From Echinicola rosea (GTDB lineage: Bacteria > Bacteroidota > Bacteroidia > Cytophagales > Cyclobacteriaceae), in the NCBI RefSeq assembly GCF_005281475.1, contig NZ_CP040106.1, forward strand, positions 5,260,001 to 5,324,000: DNA of 64,000 bases, in the 5' to 3' direction. Each line of letters starts with the position of its first letter. Positions within the stretch are counted from its first letter, which is position 1. Below, piece after piece: positions 18,477 to 27,703 of this stretch. Both the position numbers and the translations under genes were made by a program. The notes under the pieces were generated by a model, which was not told where the DNA came from, made no database searches, and saw only the letters and a program-made list of their open reading frames with translations.

Positions 18477-18794
18477 TTAAGCTCGAGGAGGTTTGAGAAA
18501 ATCGTGAAGTTTCAGGTTTCCGAAGTCCTGACGAAAAGAAGAATAAACTTGTGGGAGCTTCAAAGGATGTGAGAAAACAACACCAGAAGCAGGAAAAAAA
18601 TGAAGGTGGCAGCAATGGCACACACAGAAAGGAGTACACCCATCCCACCCGTTAGTGGAATGGTGGTTATGCCCTGGGTTGCCGATATCAACTATTGTTA
18701 CACTGTTTTGAGAATCTTCGGGAATAGTATCCGCACATGCCACCCCTGAAAGGGCTATAAAGTAAAAACTCAATATGTAGCATGCGATTTTCAT
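18477..18794 (-). CDS. Small Cys/His-rich periplasmic protein (DUF6660-like)
   Basis: A 105-residue protein with a signal sequence (ILSFYFIALSGVACA). The middle holds HNHHS, then CTPFCVCHCCHLHF, a dense Cys/His cluster likely to bind a soft metal. Short proteins of this layout precede czc operons in Bacteroidota and have been grouped as DUF6660; I assign this from motif memory. It is the first gene upstream of the Czc pump and could deliver metal to it or act as a periplasmic buffer. Confidence 0.65.
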   Translation of the reverse strand: MKIACYILSFYFIALSGVACADTIPEDSQNSVTIVDIGNPGHNHHSTNGWDGCTPFCVCHCCHLHFFPASGVVFSHPLKLPQVYSSFRQDFGNLKLHDFLKPPRA

Positions 18795-18900
18795 TATTAC
18801 AAATGTACGTAATTAAGCAATGCAAGGGTATTGCAAAGTAGAAACTTAAAGGTTAACTAAGTAACTGGCTGCATTTTCGCTGAATGGCATTCGTCTTTAT

Positions 18901-20130
18901 CTAAAAATAGCTGGAAACCCCAATTTCTATTCCTGCTGTTTTTACAGGTGGATTCCCCAATAAATCCGTTTCCCACATGTAGCGGTAGTTGGCCCGTATC
19001 ACCGTCTGTGCAGATGGCCGGAAACTAATGGCAGGCACAATGGCCTGTAGATCGTCATGAATAATGGCCCCGGTTTCATTAAATGATCCTACGTTGTAAT
19101 CTACATGCTCCAGGCGCACAGCTAGATTAACCTTGGCATTTTCCCATCCCAGCATCTTACGCTTAATAATTGTGTAAACAACATCAACGAATCCTCCCTG
19201 TTGCTGCGTGCCAAACTGCTGTGAATAGGTATCTGGTATATCCAGGAAGGCCCAAACCCACTCACCTGTGATATTCATCTTTTTTTTGATGGTGGTATTG
19301 ACGTCTATAGCAAATACGTCCAACCTTCTTTTTGTATCCAAAACAAGTCCATCTTCCTCATATTTATTATATACATCCCCCATCCATGAAAGCCCAATTT
19401 CTCCAATTTGCCTATGACGAATTGCCGTTTTCAGTGTAACCAGTGGTACGGCATTAAAATTTTCTTCAAACCGATCTACATTTTCTTTGGCAGCCGGTAG
19501 CCAGGTGCGGCCTTCGCTGTTGGCGATTATCTGATCATTGAATCCATTGGTCACATAAGCTTCATAGGCCCAAACCCATTGCTTCTGATAGGTTTTGCCA
19601 TGAAAACCAAACCCGACATTGCTGAAAGTAGACGGGATTATGGTGGTAGCTGAAATAGGCCGGTCTACAAATTCCCAATTAGGCCCATCATGATTTTGGT
19701 TAAATGCACCTATAGGATTCATGATGATTCCTCCCCTAAGGTTAAATAAGGGGTGAAATTCAAAATCAAGAGCAGCAAACTCAATATTTATTTCCTTGGT
19801 GCCTTCTTCAAACTCTATTTCGGAAAGGAATTTAATCCGATCCAGGATTGAGGAAGACACGAATAGCGTCATTCTGGGTATCTTAAAAGAAACCCCCTCG
19901 CTAATTCCATCAGTCACGAAATACTGACCATGTGCTTCAACATAACCGCCCAAGGCCACCGGAAAACTGCCTGCCTGTAAAAACGGACGGTTATAAACCG
20001 CATCCATATTCATTTGGATATCAGTTGTGTCATTACTTATTTGCTGTGCCATTACAGATGCTCCCATTCCCAAAAAAATAATAAGGAATAGCAGTTTGAG
20101 GTTTTTATAAATGAATGTAGATGTTTTCAT
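18901..20130 (-). CDS. Outer-membrane porin (phosphate-selective porin O/P-like)
   Basis: A ~409-residue protein with a signal peptide ending ASVMAQQ. The body is amphipathic beta-strands (GGYVEAHGQYFVTDGIS, RMTLFVSSSILDRIKFLSEIEFEEG) and ends in Phe (VSSYF), as expected for an outer-membrane barrel. The pattern matches porins of the OprO/OprP type used in Bacteroidota for small-molecule passage. I chose the ATG at 20130 because upstream codons belong to the Rieske gene overlap. It is the last gene of the diheme-Rieske-porin operon; the solute is unknown. Confidence 0.75.
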   Translation of the reverse strand: MKTSTFIYKNLKLLFLIIFLGMGASVMAQQISNDTTDIQMNMDAVYNRPFLQAGSFPVALGGYVEAHGQYFVTDGISEGVSFKIPRMTLFVSSSILDRIKFLSEIEFEEGTKEINIEFAALDFEFHPLFNLRGGIIMNPIGAFNQNHDGPNWEFVDRPISATTIIPSTFSNVGFGFHGKTYQKQWVWAYEAYVTNGFNDQIIANSEGRTWLPAAKENVDRFEENFNAVPLVTLKTAIRHRQIGEIGLSWMGDVYNKYEEDGLVLDTKRRLDVFAIDVNTTIKKKMNITGEWVWAFLDIPDTYSQQFGTQQQGGFVDVVYTIIKRKMLGWENAKVNLAVRLEHVDYNVGSFNETGAIIHDDLQAIVPAISFRPSAQTVIRANYRYMWETDLLGNPPVKTAGIEIGVSSYF

Positions 20131-20533
20131 GATCTGTGCTTGTATTAAAGGTTTTGAGGTTAGTTTCTGCAGGGCCCTGCAATACATTGCCCTTTGAATC
20201 AAATTCACTTCCGTGACAGGGGCAGACGAGGTAATTGGGTTGTGCATTTACTTCGCACCCTTTATGCGTACACTCCATCCATAGTGCGATGTATTCCTTA
20301 GGATTGATTCTGTATAAGGCAATAGGAAAGGCCAAAGAGGTTGCTCTTACCAGTACTACTTCCAGGAGTTTTTCCTGGTCGGTAGAAAATTCACTTTTTG
20401 ATAACTTCAGCTTATTATCGCTTATCAAGGCACTCACTTTATGAATAGACGTACAGCCTGAAAAAAAAGTGGTGATTCCAGCTGCTGCTAAGCAAGAGCC
20501 TCCCATTAATCTTAGAAATTCTTTCCTGTCCAT
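20105..20533 (-). CDS. Rieske [2Fe-2S] lipoprotein
   Basis: A 142-residue protein. An export signal (MDRKEFLRLMGGSCLAAAG) ends in a lipobox-like SGC at residue 27. The Rieske cluster motifs are CTHKGC (C88, H90) and CPCHGSEF (C104, H107); the extra Cys 93 and Cys 106 match the disulphide of bc1-type Rieske proteins. It is a one-domain electron carrier, with no complex partner in view. It starts 4 bp after the diheme oxidoreductase stop and its 3' end overlaps the start of the porin gene by 26 bp, so all three are translationally linked. I chose MDRKEF as the start because it gives a clean signal peptide. Confidence 0.88.
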   Translation of the reverse strand: MDRKEFLRLMGGSCLAAAGITTFFSGCTSIHKVSALISDNKLKLSKSEFSTDQEKLLEVVLVRATSLAFPIALYRINPKEYIALWMECTHKGCEVNAQPNYLVCPCHGSEFDSKGNVLQGPAETNLKTFNTSTDHENIYIHL

Positions 20534-20537
20534 ATGA

Positions 20538-21740
20538 CTAAAGAGATTTAAGAAATGTGAGGAGTTTTTGCTTATCTGTTTTGCTGAGTTGCTCAAAGCT
20601 GTCCCGGCTGGTGGATGCTTCCCCACCATGCATATTTATAGCTTCTTCAATCGTTTTTGCACGTCCATCGTGCATCAGAAACAACTCACCTCCTTGGGAA
20701 TCCTGTGAAAGACCAAGTCCCCAGAGTGGTGGGGTTCGCCATTCATACGTTTCTGCTGAACCTTCCGTAGCTCCATCATCGAGACCAGGTCCCATATCGT
20801 GCAGCAACAAATCTGTATAAGGATAAAAAGTCTTATTGCTGAGAGCTCCAATATCTGATTCAGGAGTTGTCCAGGAGGGGATATGACATGAGCCACACTT
20901 AATATCAGTGAAGATTTGTTGACCCCGAATAACATCAGAAGCATCGGATTCCCTTTGAATGGGTGCTTTAAGCGTTCTTAAATAAAAAACTACGTCCCTT
21001 ATAGTCTGATCGCTTACTTCCGGATCCACTGAGAGGTTGGTGGCCACATCTAGCGACTCAAATGTAGATGTCACGCCCATATCCTGGTTATATGCGGTGG
21101 CAGTTTGTTGCAACAAGTCAATGGCGGCAGCCTTCTTTCCGAAACGCCCAATGTATTTACCACTGAAGGATTGATGAAACCATTGCGGTTGAAAGTAATC
21201 GGGAGGAGTAATATAATTGGGGATCCCGGAGATACCATCTCCATCATCATCATTAGGATCGGCATTTTCAAGGATTTGTGCATCTGTGAGGGCCGCTAAC
21301 AGTCCAAGACCGGTAACTGCGGGAGGAGTAAACTTCATAAATGGAACCCCGGAGGGTAGCCTCTCCGGCTCAAATCCCGGAATGGCCCTATTCTGCAGCT
21401 GTGGTGCTCCTGGTGGAATATTGGAACTCTGATTGGGTGATGTCTGCCCAAATCGTGTAAGTGTGGTGAAAGGATGCCCTTTTCCATCTCCCGGATGACA
21501 GCTTCCACAGGAGGTGGCTACAAACATAGGTCCCAAACCATTCTCTGGTGTAAAAACCTCATCATTGAAGGCTACATCTCCAGCCAAAAACCTGTTCTGC
21601 TCTGAATATGCAAGATCTTCCATTGGACCGTCCAACAATTCATTTTCTGCTGGTGCTTCAGGAAATACCTCTTCGCATGAATAAAACGACAAGGGCACCA
21701 AAAAAACCAAAACCAGATACTTTATTTTTATGTTTATCAT
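20538..21740 (-). CDS. Diheme oxidoreductase-family (DHOR) lipoprotein
   Basis: A 400-residue periplasmic or outer-membrane lipoprotein (LVPLSFYSC lipobox). Two haem-binding motifs, CGSCH (78-82) and CGSCH (~281-285), each with conserved context (SCHPGDGKGHP; KCGSCHIPSW), fit the DHOR/DUF1111 family of diheme thiol-oxidoreductase-like proteins. The C-terminal half has WRTPPLWGLGLS and HDGRA motifs of the family. It is the first gene of the operon with the Rieske protein and porin, and faces a DtxR-type regulator across a palindromic region. It probably passes electrons to or from the Rieske protein; the substrate is unknown. Confidence 0.85.
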   Translation of the reverse strand: MINIKIKYLVLVFLVPLSFYSCEEVFPEAPAENELLDGPMEDLAYSEQNRFLAGDVAFNDEVFTPENGLGPMFVATSCGSCHPGDGKGHPFTTLTRFGQTSPNQSSNIPPGAPQLQNRAIPGFEPERLPSGVPFMKFTPPAVTGLGLLAALTDAQILENADPNDDDGDGISGIPNYITPPDYFQPQWFHQSFSGKYIGRFGKKAAAIDLLQQTATAYNQDMGVTSTFESLDVATNLSVDPEVSDQTIRDVVFYLRTLKAPIQRESDASDVIRGQQIFTDIKCGSCHIPSWTTPESDIGALSNKTFYPYTDLLLHDMGPGLDDGATEGSAETYEWRTPPLWGLGLSQDSQGGELFLMHDGRAKTIEEAINMHGGEASTSRDSFEQLSKTDKQKLLTFLKSL

Positions 21741-21780
21741 ATAATTATATGTTGATAAGGCAAAACTAATAATTTGTTTA

Positions 21781-21809
21781 ACTAAAATAAAATTTTAGTT
21801 TAGACTAAA
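21781..21809. promoter_or_regulatory. Two overlapping palindromes, candidate DtxR-family operator
   Basis: ACTAAAAT (21781-21788) pairs with ATTTTAGT (21792-21799) around AAA. TTTAGT (21794-21799) pairs with ACTAAA (21804-21809) around TTAG. The second resembles MntR/DtxR boxes. They sit between the divergent diheme oxidoreductase gene and the DtxR-family gene, close to both starts, so control of both directions is likely. The site assignment is inference. Confidence 0.6.
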
Positions 21810-21819
21810 TTAATCAATA

Positions 21820-22542
21820 ATATCAACTACAGGCGAGAATTACCTCAAGGCAATCTTCTTTCTTGAAGAAACTGCGACCTCTGTCACGGTGAGTGCTGTA
21901 GCCGAAAAAATTCAGAACAGTCCTGCTTCGGCTTCAGACATGCTCAGGCGACTCTATGAAAAAGGTTTGATAGAGGATAAGAATAATATTACTTTAACAG
22001 ATCAGGGGAGTTTTCTGGCAAAACTAATCATACGAAAACATCGGCTCTGGGAGACTTTTCTCGTAGAAACACTGAACTTTAAATGGGATGAAGTACATAC
22101 TATTGCTGAGCAGCTAGAGCATGTTCAATCATCTTTATTCAGAGAAAGACTGGAGCGATTTCTTGAGTATCCTGAAAGAGATCCGCATGTCGATCCTATA
22201 CCAGATAAAGACGGTAACTTTCCAAATCTGAGTATTATACTGCTTTCCGAATTAGAACCGGACAAAAATTATGTTTTCCGAAGTGTGGATACTGATGATA
22301 AAGGCTTTTTAAATCATTTGGACAAGGGATTACAACTTGGTCAGAGGTGGGTAATTATTGAAAAGGAGGAGTTTGACATGTCTGTCAAACTCCTTGAAGA
22401 TGATAAAAATGAAGTTTATTTGAGCGAAAGAGTCGCTAAGAACCTAAATGTTTGCTTAAGTGAACATTATAAATCAAATAACCTCAGCATTAAAGCCGGC
22501 TTTCTGAACTGTTTTCTTTACTTCTTCCGCATTGAGGTTTGA
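21820..22542 (+). CDS. DtxR/MntR-family metalloregulator without a standard start codon
   Basis: The only island gene on the plus strand that I accept as complete or near-complete. The family's N-terminal helix-turn-helix (ENYLKAIFFLEE...VSAVAEKIQNSPASASDMLRRLYEKGLI) is intact, but in frame with it there is no ATG, GTG or TTG upstream of GENYLK: only ATA codons at 21817 and 21820, after a TAA. The first GTG, at 21889, would remove helix 1. The dimerisation domain follows (LIIRKHRLWETFLVETL, HVQSSLFRERLERFL, YPERDPHVDPIPD) and there is an SH3-like tail. So it either starts at ATA or has lost its start. The last ~23 residues overlap the CopZ-like gene on the other strand. The metal may be Mn or Fe. 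Confidence 0.7.
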   Translation: MSTTGENYLKAIFFLEETATSVTVSAVAEKIQNSPASASDMLRRLYEKGLIEDKNNITLTDQGSFLAKLIIRKHRLWETFLVETLNFKWDEVHTIAEQLEHVQSSLFRERLERFLEYPERDPHVDPIPDKDGNFPNLSIILLSELEPDKNYVFRSVDTDDKGFLNHLDKGLQLGQRWVIIEKEEFDMSVKLLEDDKNEVYLSERVAKNLNVCLSEHYKSNNLSIKAGFLNCFLYFFRIEV

Positions 22543-22683
22543 AGTTTCAACGGTAAGCACACGGTTTTCACTTTCAAGATTAACCTCCCATTTTTGAATG
22601 TCCTTTTCCTCGTTCAGGAAGGGCGTAACTTTGGAGAGGCACCCACTGCAATTAATGTTCGTTTTGAATTTTAAAGTATTCAT
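22474..22683 (-). CDS. CopZ-like heavy-metal-associated domain protein
   Basis: A 69-residue single-domain HMA protein with the metal-binding motif CSGC (NINCSGCLSK) and the usual beta-alpha-beta fold ending KKTVQKAGFNAEV. It is a cytoplasmic copper chaperone type that passes Cu(I) to CopA. It starts 35 bp after the copper ATPase stop and is the last gene of the copper block; its 3' end runs into the tail of the DtxR-family gene on the opposite strand. Confidence 0.85.
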   Translation of the reverse strand: MNTLKFKTNINCSGCLSKVTPFLNEEKDIQKWEVNLESENRVLTVETSNLNAEEVKKTVQKAGFNAEVI

Positions 22684-22717
22684 TTTAAGTCTATTTTAAA
22701 GTTTGAAAATTTGATTT

Positions 22718-24955
22718 TTAAATCTTAGTTGTTTTCAATCTTAAACTATTGGCGACCACAGACACTGAACTCAGCGCCATTGCCGCCCCTGCAATCATTG
22801 GATCAAGCAAAAATCCATTAACTGGATATAGTATCCCAGCAGCAATAGGAATACCTATTACATTGTAAATAAAAGCCCAGAAAAGGTTTTGGCGGATTCC
22901 CTTCACAGTTTTGGAAGACAGCTTAAGGGCTTTGGGTATAGATTCCAGGTCAGAAGTGATCAGCGTCATTTTAGCCACGTCCATAGCTATGTCCGATCCG
23001 TGCCCCATAGCAATACTCACGTTTGCCTGTGCAAGCGCCTGCGAATCATTGATCCCATCACCCACCATCGCCACCACCTTTCCTTTGGATTGCAGTTCTC
23101 TTACAAAATCAGCTTTATCAGAGGGCAATACTTCTCCCTTAAAATCAGTCAGACCCACCTGGGCGGCTACTGCCCGTGCAGTTTGGTTGTTATCTCCCGT
23201 GAGCATATAAACCTCTACACCTAGTTTTTTCAATTTCTCAACAGCCGATCTGGATGTCGCCTTTATCTTATCAGCTATTGCCAAAACTGCCAGCACCTCT
23301 ACATCATCTGAAAAGAAAACCACGGTTTTTGCTTCCTTTTGCCACTCACCTGCTTTTTGCTGGATGTGCTGCGGGATATTTATTTGATATTCCTGCATCA
23401 GTTTTCCATTACCGATATAGTACGTCTTACCTGCAGTATCAGAGGCCTTCACCCCCTTTCCGGTGAGGCTGTCAAAGTCCTTTAATGTTTCCCGTTGAAC
23501 ACCTTTTTCTTTTAGTTTTTTCACTACCGCATCGGCCAATGGATGCTCAGACTGTGTCTCCAGAGCAAGCAGCACAGCCGCATGATAGGCTTCATGTGCC
23601 TTCTCCGACCAATACAGATTGGTAACGGTAGGTTTACCTTCTGTGATGGTGCCGGTTTTGTCCAATACAATAGCATTAACCTTATGGCCAAGTTCCAAGC
23701 TCTCAGCATCTTTGATCAGGATATTGTTTTCTGCTCCTTTTCCTACTCCTACCATAATGGCCGTAGGGGTAGCAAGTCCCAAAGCACAGGGACAGGCAAT
23801 CACCAACACTGCTACCGAGGTCAACAGGGCATGGGTGAATGCATCATCCCCGCCCACCGTCATCCATACGATAAAGGTAAAGATGGAAATCCCCATCACC
23901 ACCGGCACAAATATCCCGGCGATCTTGTCCACGAGCTTCTGCACCGGAGCTTTGCTGCCCTGGGCTTCCTGCACCATTTTGATGATCTGTGAAAGCAGGG
24001 TTTCTCCTCCTACTTTCTCGGCCTCAAACTGGAAGCTCCCTTTCTGGTTAACGGTGCCGGCAATTACTTTATCCCCTTTGATTTTAGCCACCGGTACCGG
24101 TTCACCAGTGATCATGCTTTCATCTATATAGGAACTACCGGACAAAACTGCCCCATCCACCGGAATTTTCTCTCCCGGGCGTACCAAAATCGTATTTCCT
24201 TTTTGGACCGACGCAATCGGGATTTCCAGCTCTTCGCCGTTGATAATGGCTCTCAAGGTTTTGGGCTGCAGTCCCATCAACTTTTTAATCGCGGATGAAG
24301 TATTTGACTTGGCTTTTTCTTCCAACAGCTTCCCTAAAGAAATGAAGGTAATGATAACAGTAGCCGCCTCGTAGTACACATGTGGATGAATGCCTCGGGC
24401 GTGCCAGAAATCTGGAAAAAGAGTATTGAACAAACTGAAAACAAAGGCAATACCTGTACTTAATGCTACCAAGGTATCCATATTCGCCTTACCGTGTTTG
24501 GCTTGCTTGAAGGCATTAATAAAAAAGTTTTTGCCGAAATAAAACAGGATGGGGATGGTAAGCAGCAACGAAATCCATTGTCCCGGCATCCAGTTCATAT
24601 AAAACATGCCCAAAATAAATACTGGAAATGTCAAAAGCGCAGACCAAATGGTTCGATTACGCACCTCCAGATAGTGTTGGCGCTGTCTTTCTTCCTGAGC
24701 CTGAGAAGGGTTTTCCTCATCGATGATAAGGTCATAACCGACACTTCGCAGGGCATTTTGCAAATCAAGCGGACTAACAGATGGATCGTGTTCTACCAAT
24801 ACGGAGTTGGAAGCAAAATTCACACTGGCTTGGGAGACCCCATCGATATGGGATAAAATGGACTCCACACTTGAAGCACAGGACGCACAGGTCATTCCAG
24901 TCACTGGAAATGATTCCTTCTTTACGGTTTTTCTTGGTGCAACGATTGTATCCAT
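22718..24955 (-). CDS. copA: P1B-1-type copper-translocating ATPase
   Basis: A 745-residue Cu(I) efflux ATPase. One N-terminal HMA domain has the CASC site (MTCASCAS, C23/C26). The transport site is [16 protein letters not shown] (~386), the phosphorylation motif is DKTGT (~431), the nucleotide-domain motif is SEHPLA and the hinge is [10 protein letters not shown]. The late membrane motifs ([13 protein letters not shown] with YN, and MALSSVSVV with MxxSS) are those of subclass P1B-1. It is followed by a CopZ-like chaperone and preceded by an HMA-AraC regulator gene, with a 15-bp palindrome upstream of its start. Confidence 0.95.
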   Translation of the reverse strand: MDTIVAPRKTVKKESFPVTGMTCASCASSVESILSHIDGVSQASVNFASNSVLVEHDPSVSPLDLQNALRSVGYDLIIDEENPSQAQEERQRQHYLEVRNRTIWSALLTFPVFILGMFYMNWMPGQWISLLLTIPILFYFGKNFFINAFKQAKHGKANMDTLVALSTGIAFVFSLFNTLFPDFWHARGIHPHVYYEAATVIITFISLGKLLEEKAKSNTSSAIKKLMGLQPKTLRAIINGEELEIPIASVQKGNTILVRPGEKIPVDGAVLSGSSYIDESMITGEPVPVAKIKGDKVIAGTVNQKGSFQFEAEKVGGETLLSQIIKMVQEAQGSKAPVQKLVDKIAGIFVPVVMGISIFTFIVWMTVGGDDAFTHALLTSVAVLVIACPCALGLATPTAIMVGVGKGAENNILIKDAESLELGHKVNAIVLDKTGTITEGKPTVTNLYWSEKAHEAYHAAVLLALETQSEHPLADAVVKKLKEKGVQRETLKDFDSLTGKGVKASDTAGKTYYIGNGKLMQEYQINIPQHIQQKAGEWQKEAKTVVFFSDDVEVLAVLAIADKIKATSRSAVEKLKKLGVEVYMLTGDNNQTARAVAAQVGLTDFKGEVLPSDKADFVRELQSKGKVVAMVGDGINDSQALAQANVSIAMGHGSDIAMDVAKMTLITSDLESIPKALKLSSKTVKGIRQNLFWAFIYNVIGIPIAAGILYPVNGFLLDPMIAGAAMALSSVSVVANSLRLKTTKI

Positions 24956-24972
24956 GAGAATAAAATTCTTTG

Positions 24973-24987
24973 TTTGTATGATACAAA
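24973..24987. promoter_or_regulatory. 15-bp palindrome upstream of copA
   Basis: TTTGTAT-G-ATACAAA is a perfect inverted repeat 18 bp before the copA start. It may be the operator of the HMA-AraC regulator or part of the promoter. Confidence 0.45.
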
Positions 24988-25048
24988 TGTCACATCAATT
25001 GACTTAAAATATGTTACAGTATTTTGGGGTACATTTTTAAGATTTTGC

Positions 25049-25618
25049 TTAAATACTATCCAAATCTCGATGCCCTGGTTGATGCATGCTTTTAAACTGG
25101 GTAGGAGTCATCCCTGTTTCCTTTTTAAACTGGGTGGATAGGTAAGCTGTACTGCTGTAATTCATCAAAAAGGCAATTTCTGACAGGGTCAACTCATCAT
25201 AAAAAAGCAATTCCTTTACTTTCTCAATTTTCTGCAAGGCTATAAACTTCTCTATGGTAACCCCCTCTACGGAGGAGAAAAAACGGCTCAAATACGAATA
25301 GTCATGGTTTAGCTTATCTGAAAGAAAGGTGGAGAAATTTTCTTTCAGTGGCTCTTTATTATAATGGATTTGTTCAACAATCAATGTTTTGATGCGGGAA
25401 ATAAGACTGGACCGTCCTTCTTCCAGCAATTCAAAACCAATTTTTTTTAATTGCCCGGCGAGCTTATTTCTTATTTCAGTCCCTAATTCATCTGATAAGG
25501 TTACCTGTCCTAATGCTACCTCCTGGGCTTCAATCTGCAAATCTTCCAAAATTTCCTTCACTGCCAGGATACAACGGTGGCACACCATGTTCTTAATATG
25601 GATTGTTACTTTATTCAT
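25049..25618 (-). CDS. AraC-family regulator with N-terminal HMA-like domain
   Basis: A ~189-residue protein. Residues ~1-70 are an HMA-like domain (HIKNMVCHRCILAVKEIL) with a CxxC-type site, here C-H-R-C. The rest is an AraC DNA-binding domain: the first helix-turn-helix near KFIALQKIEKVKELLFYDELTLSEIAF and the second FxxxTGMTPTQFKSMH. So one polypeptide carries both a copper-like sensor and a DNA-binding module. It is in the same transcript direction as the copper genes between the P1B-3 and P1B-1 ATPases. I chose the ATG at 25618 over a TTG at 25627. Copper sensing is inferred from the CxxC and the neighbours. Confidence 0.8.
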   Translation of the reverse strand: MNKVTIHIKNMVCHRCILAVKEILEDLQIEAQEVALGQVTLSDELGTEIRNKLAGQLKKIGFELLEEGRSSLISRIKTLIVEQIHYNKEPLKENFSTFLSDKLNHDYSYLSRFFSSVEGVTIEKFIALQKIEKVKELLFYDELTLSEIAFLMNYSSTAYLSTQFKKETGMTPTQFKSMHQPGHRDLDSI

Positions 25619-25659
25619 TAATCTCAAGATTTATATCGTGTATTATGTGTTATAACCTG

Positions 25660-27699
25660 TTAATTAAACTTCAATCTCAACAACTGTGCGTTGGCGGCAC
25701 AAACAATGGTGCTAAGGCTCATCAACGCAGCACCTATGGCCGGATTTATCATGATCCCCTCAGAAAATAACACTCCTGCGGCCAAGGGAATGGCAATCAC
25801 ATTGTAGCCTGTTGCCCATATAAGGTTCTGAACCATTTTATTATAGGTTGCCCTTCCAAATATGATCAGACGACTGATATCCTCAGGACTGCTTTCAGTA
25901 AGAATAATGTCTGCCGTTTCAGCGGCTACATCTGTACCGGATCCCACGGCAATCCCAATATCCGCTTTGGCCAATGCAGGTGCATCATTTACCCCATCAC
26001 CGGTCATCGCTACGTATTCTCCCTTGGACTGTAGTTTCTCAATAAGTTCTGACTTTTGATGCGGCAGTACTTGGCTGAAGTAGCCATCAAGTCCGAGTTC
26101 ATCAGCCACTGCTTTGGCGGTTTGTTCATTATCCCCAGTAGCCATCAATACCTTAATGCCCTGTTCCTTGAGCAATGCGATGGCCCCTTTACTTTCCTTT
26201 CTAATTTGATCAGCCAAAGCAATAAATCCTATCAGTTCCCCTTCCTTAAGGACAAATACGATAGTCTCGATTTGGTCAGTCATAGCTCCTTCAGGCAAGT
26301 CAAGACCTTGATCCTCCAGATATCCCGGACTGACGATCTGATAAATCACACCTCCAACCCTGGCACTTACCCCTCTTCCTTTTGTGGCACTGAAGCCTGA
26401 GGTCCGGGGAAGTTTGAGACCACGGTTTTTGCTTTCTTTCACAATACCTTTGGCTATGGGATGTTCCGAATGCTGTTCAATTGCTGCAACAGTTGATAAC
26501 AGTTCATTCTGGGGCAGGCCGTACAAGCTTTCAATCCTGTTTACACCAAAATTACCTTCTGTCAGGGTTCCGGTTTTATCGAATACAATGGCAGAGATTT
26601 TTCGGCTGTTCTCAAAAGCTGTCCGGTTTCGTACCAACAAGCCGTTTTTGGCCGATAAGGCCGTCGAGATCGAAACCACCAGAGGTACAGCAAGACCCAG
26701 GGCATGCGGGCAGGTGATGATCATTACGGTAACCATTCGTTCAAGGGCAAAATCCACGCCCTGTGAACTAAAAAAAGACCATGCGATAAAAGTGACTATT
26801 CCCACACCTATGGCAATATAGGCCAACCAGCTTGCTGCTCTATTGGCAAGATTTTGCGTTTTTGACTTGGTTTGTTGGGCTTCTTCCACCAGTCTGATCA
26901 CTTTGCTAAGATAGCTGTCCTCACCGGAGGATTTTACTTCCACTTTGAGGCTGCCATCCCCATTGATTGCCCCGCCTATCACCTCATCCCCTTTAGATTT
27001 TTGCACGGGTTTGCTCTCTCCTGTAAGCGCGCTTTGGTCCAAATCACTTTCTCCGTCTATAATTTTACCATCAGCCGGAACTTTCTCTCCAGGCTTGATC
27101 AATATGATATCTCCTTTATTCAGCTCACTGATTTTTACATCATGCATTGTGTCCCCGTCCAATTTGTGGGCCTCAGAAGGCATCAGTTCTGCCAGTTTCT
27201 CAAGGGCCTTTGAAGCCCCCATTACCGAGCGCATTTCCAGCCAGTGTCCCAGCAGCATAATATCAATCAAGGTGACCAGTTCCCAATAAAAAACCATTCC
27301 TTTAAGGCCAAATACCACCACCGTACTGTACGTCCAGGCCACTGTAATGGCTATAGCGATCAAGGTCATCATCCCTGGTCCCCCTTCAGAAAGTTCCTCT
27401 TTGAGTCCCTTGAGGAATGGCCATCCACCGTAGAAAAATATAAAGCTGGACAAACCAGCCGCTACATAGTCCATTCCGGGAAAAGTGAATGAAAACCCAA
27501 AAAAATGCTGGATCATTTCCGAAAAAACCAATACTGGAATCGAAAGGGCACAATTGATATAAAAACGCTTCTTAAAGTCGCTTATCATGTGCTTATGATG
27601 ATCATGGTGACCGGTATGATGGTGATGTTCAGACGAATGCTCCATTGCTTCCTGTCCACTTGGGTGGTGATCACTATGATGATGTTTGTGGTCTTTCAT
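25660..27699 (-). CDS. copB: P1B-3-type (CPH) copper/silver ATPase
   Basis: A 679-residue ATPase. The N-terminus (residues ~1-37) is His-rich rather than an HMA domain. The transport motif is CPHALGLAVPLVV (~327), the CPH variant that defines P1B-3. DKTGT is at ~373, then SEHPIA and GDGVNDAPA. The late motifs (TGYNVIAIPLAAG and MSLSTIVCAANA) are typical. It is 4 bp downstream of the permease stop and exports Cu or Ag from the cytoplasm. Confidence 0.92.
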   Translation of the reverse strand: MKDHKHHHSDHHPSGQEAMEHSSEHHHHTGHHDHHKHMISDFKKRFYINCALSIPVLVFSEMIQHFFGFSFTFPGMDYVAAGLSSFIFFYGGWPFLKGLKEELSEGGPGMMTLIAIAITVAWTYSTVVVFGLKGMVFYWELVTLIDIMLLGHWLEMRSVMGASKALEKLAELMPSEAHKLDGDTMHDVKISELNKGDIILIKPGEKVPADGKIIDGESDLDQSALTGESKPVQKSKGDEVIGGAINGDGSLKVEVKSSGEDSYLSKVIRLVEEAQQTKSKTQNLANRAASWLAYIAIGVGIVTFIAWSFFSSQGVDFALERMVTVMIITCPHALGLAVPLVVSISTALSAKNGLLVRNRTAFENSRKISAIVFDKTGTLTEGNFGVNRIESLYGLPQNELLSTVAAIEQHSEHPIAKGIVKESKNRGLKLPRTSGFSATKGRGVSARVGGVIYQIVSPGYLEDQGLDLPEGAMTDQIETIVFVLKEGELIGFIALADQIRKESKGAIALLKEQGIKVLMATGDNEQTAKAVADELGLDGYFSQVLPHQKSELIEKLQSKGEYVAMTGDGVNDAPALAKADIGIAVGSGTDVAAETADIILTESSPEDISRLIIFGRATYNKMVQNLIWATGYNVIAIPLAAGVLFSEGIMINPAIGAALMSLSTIVCAANAQLLRLKFN

Positions 27700-27703
27700 A
27701 GTT

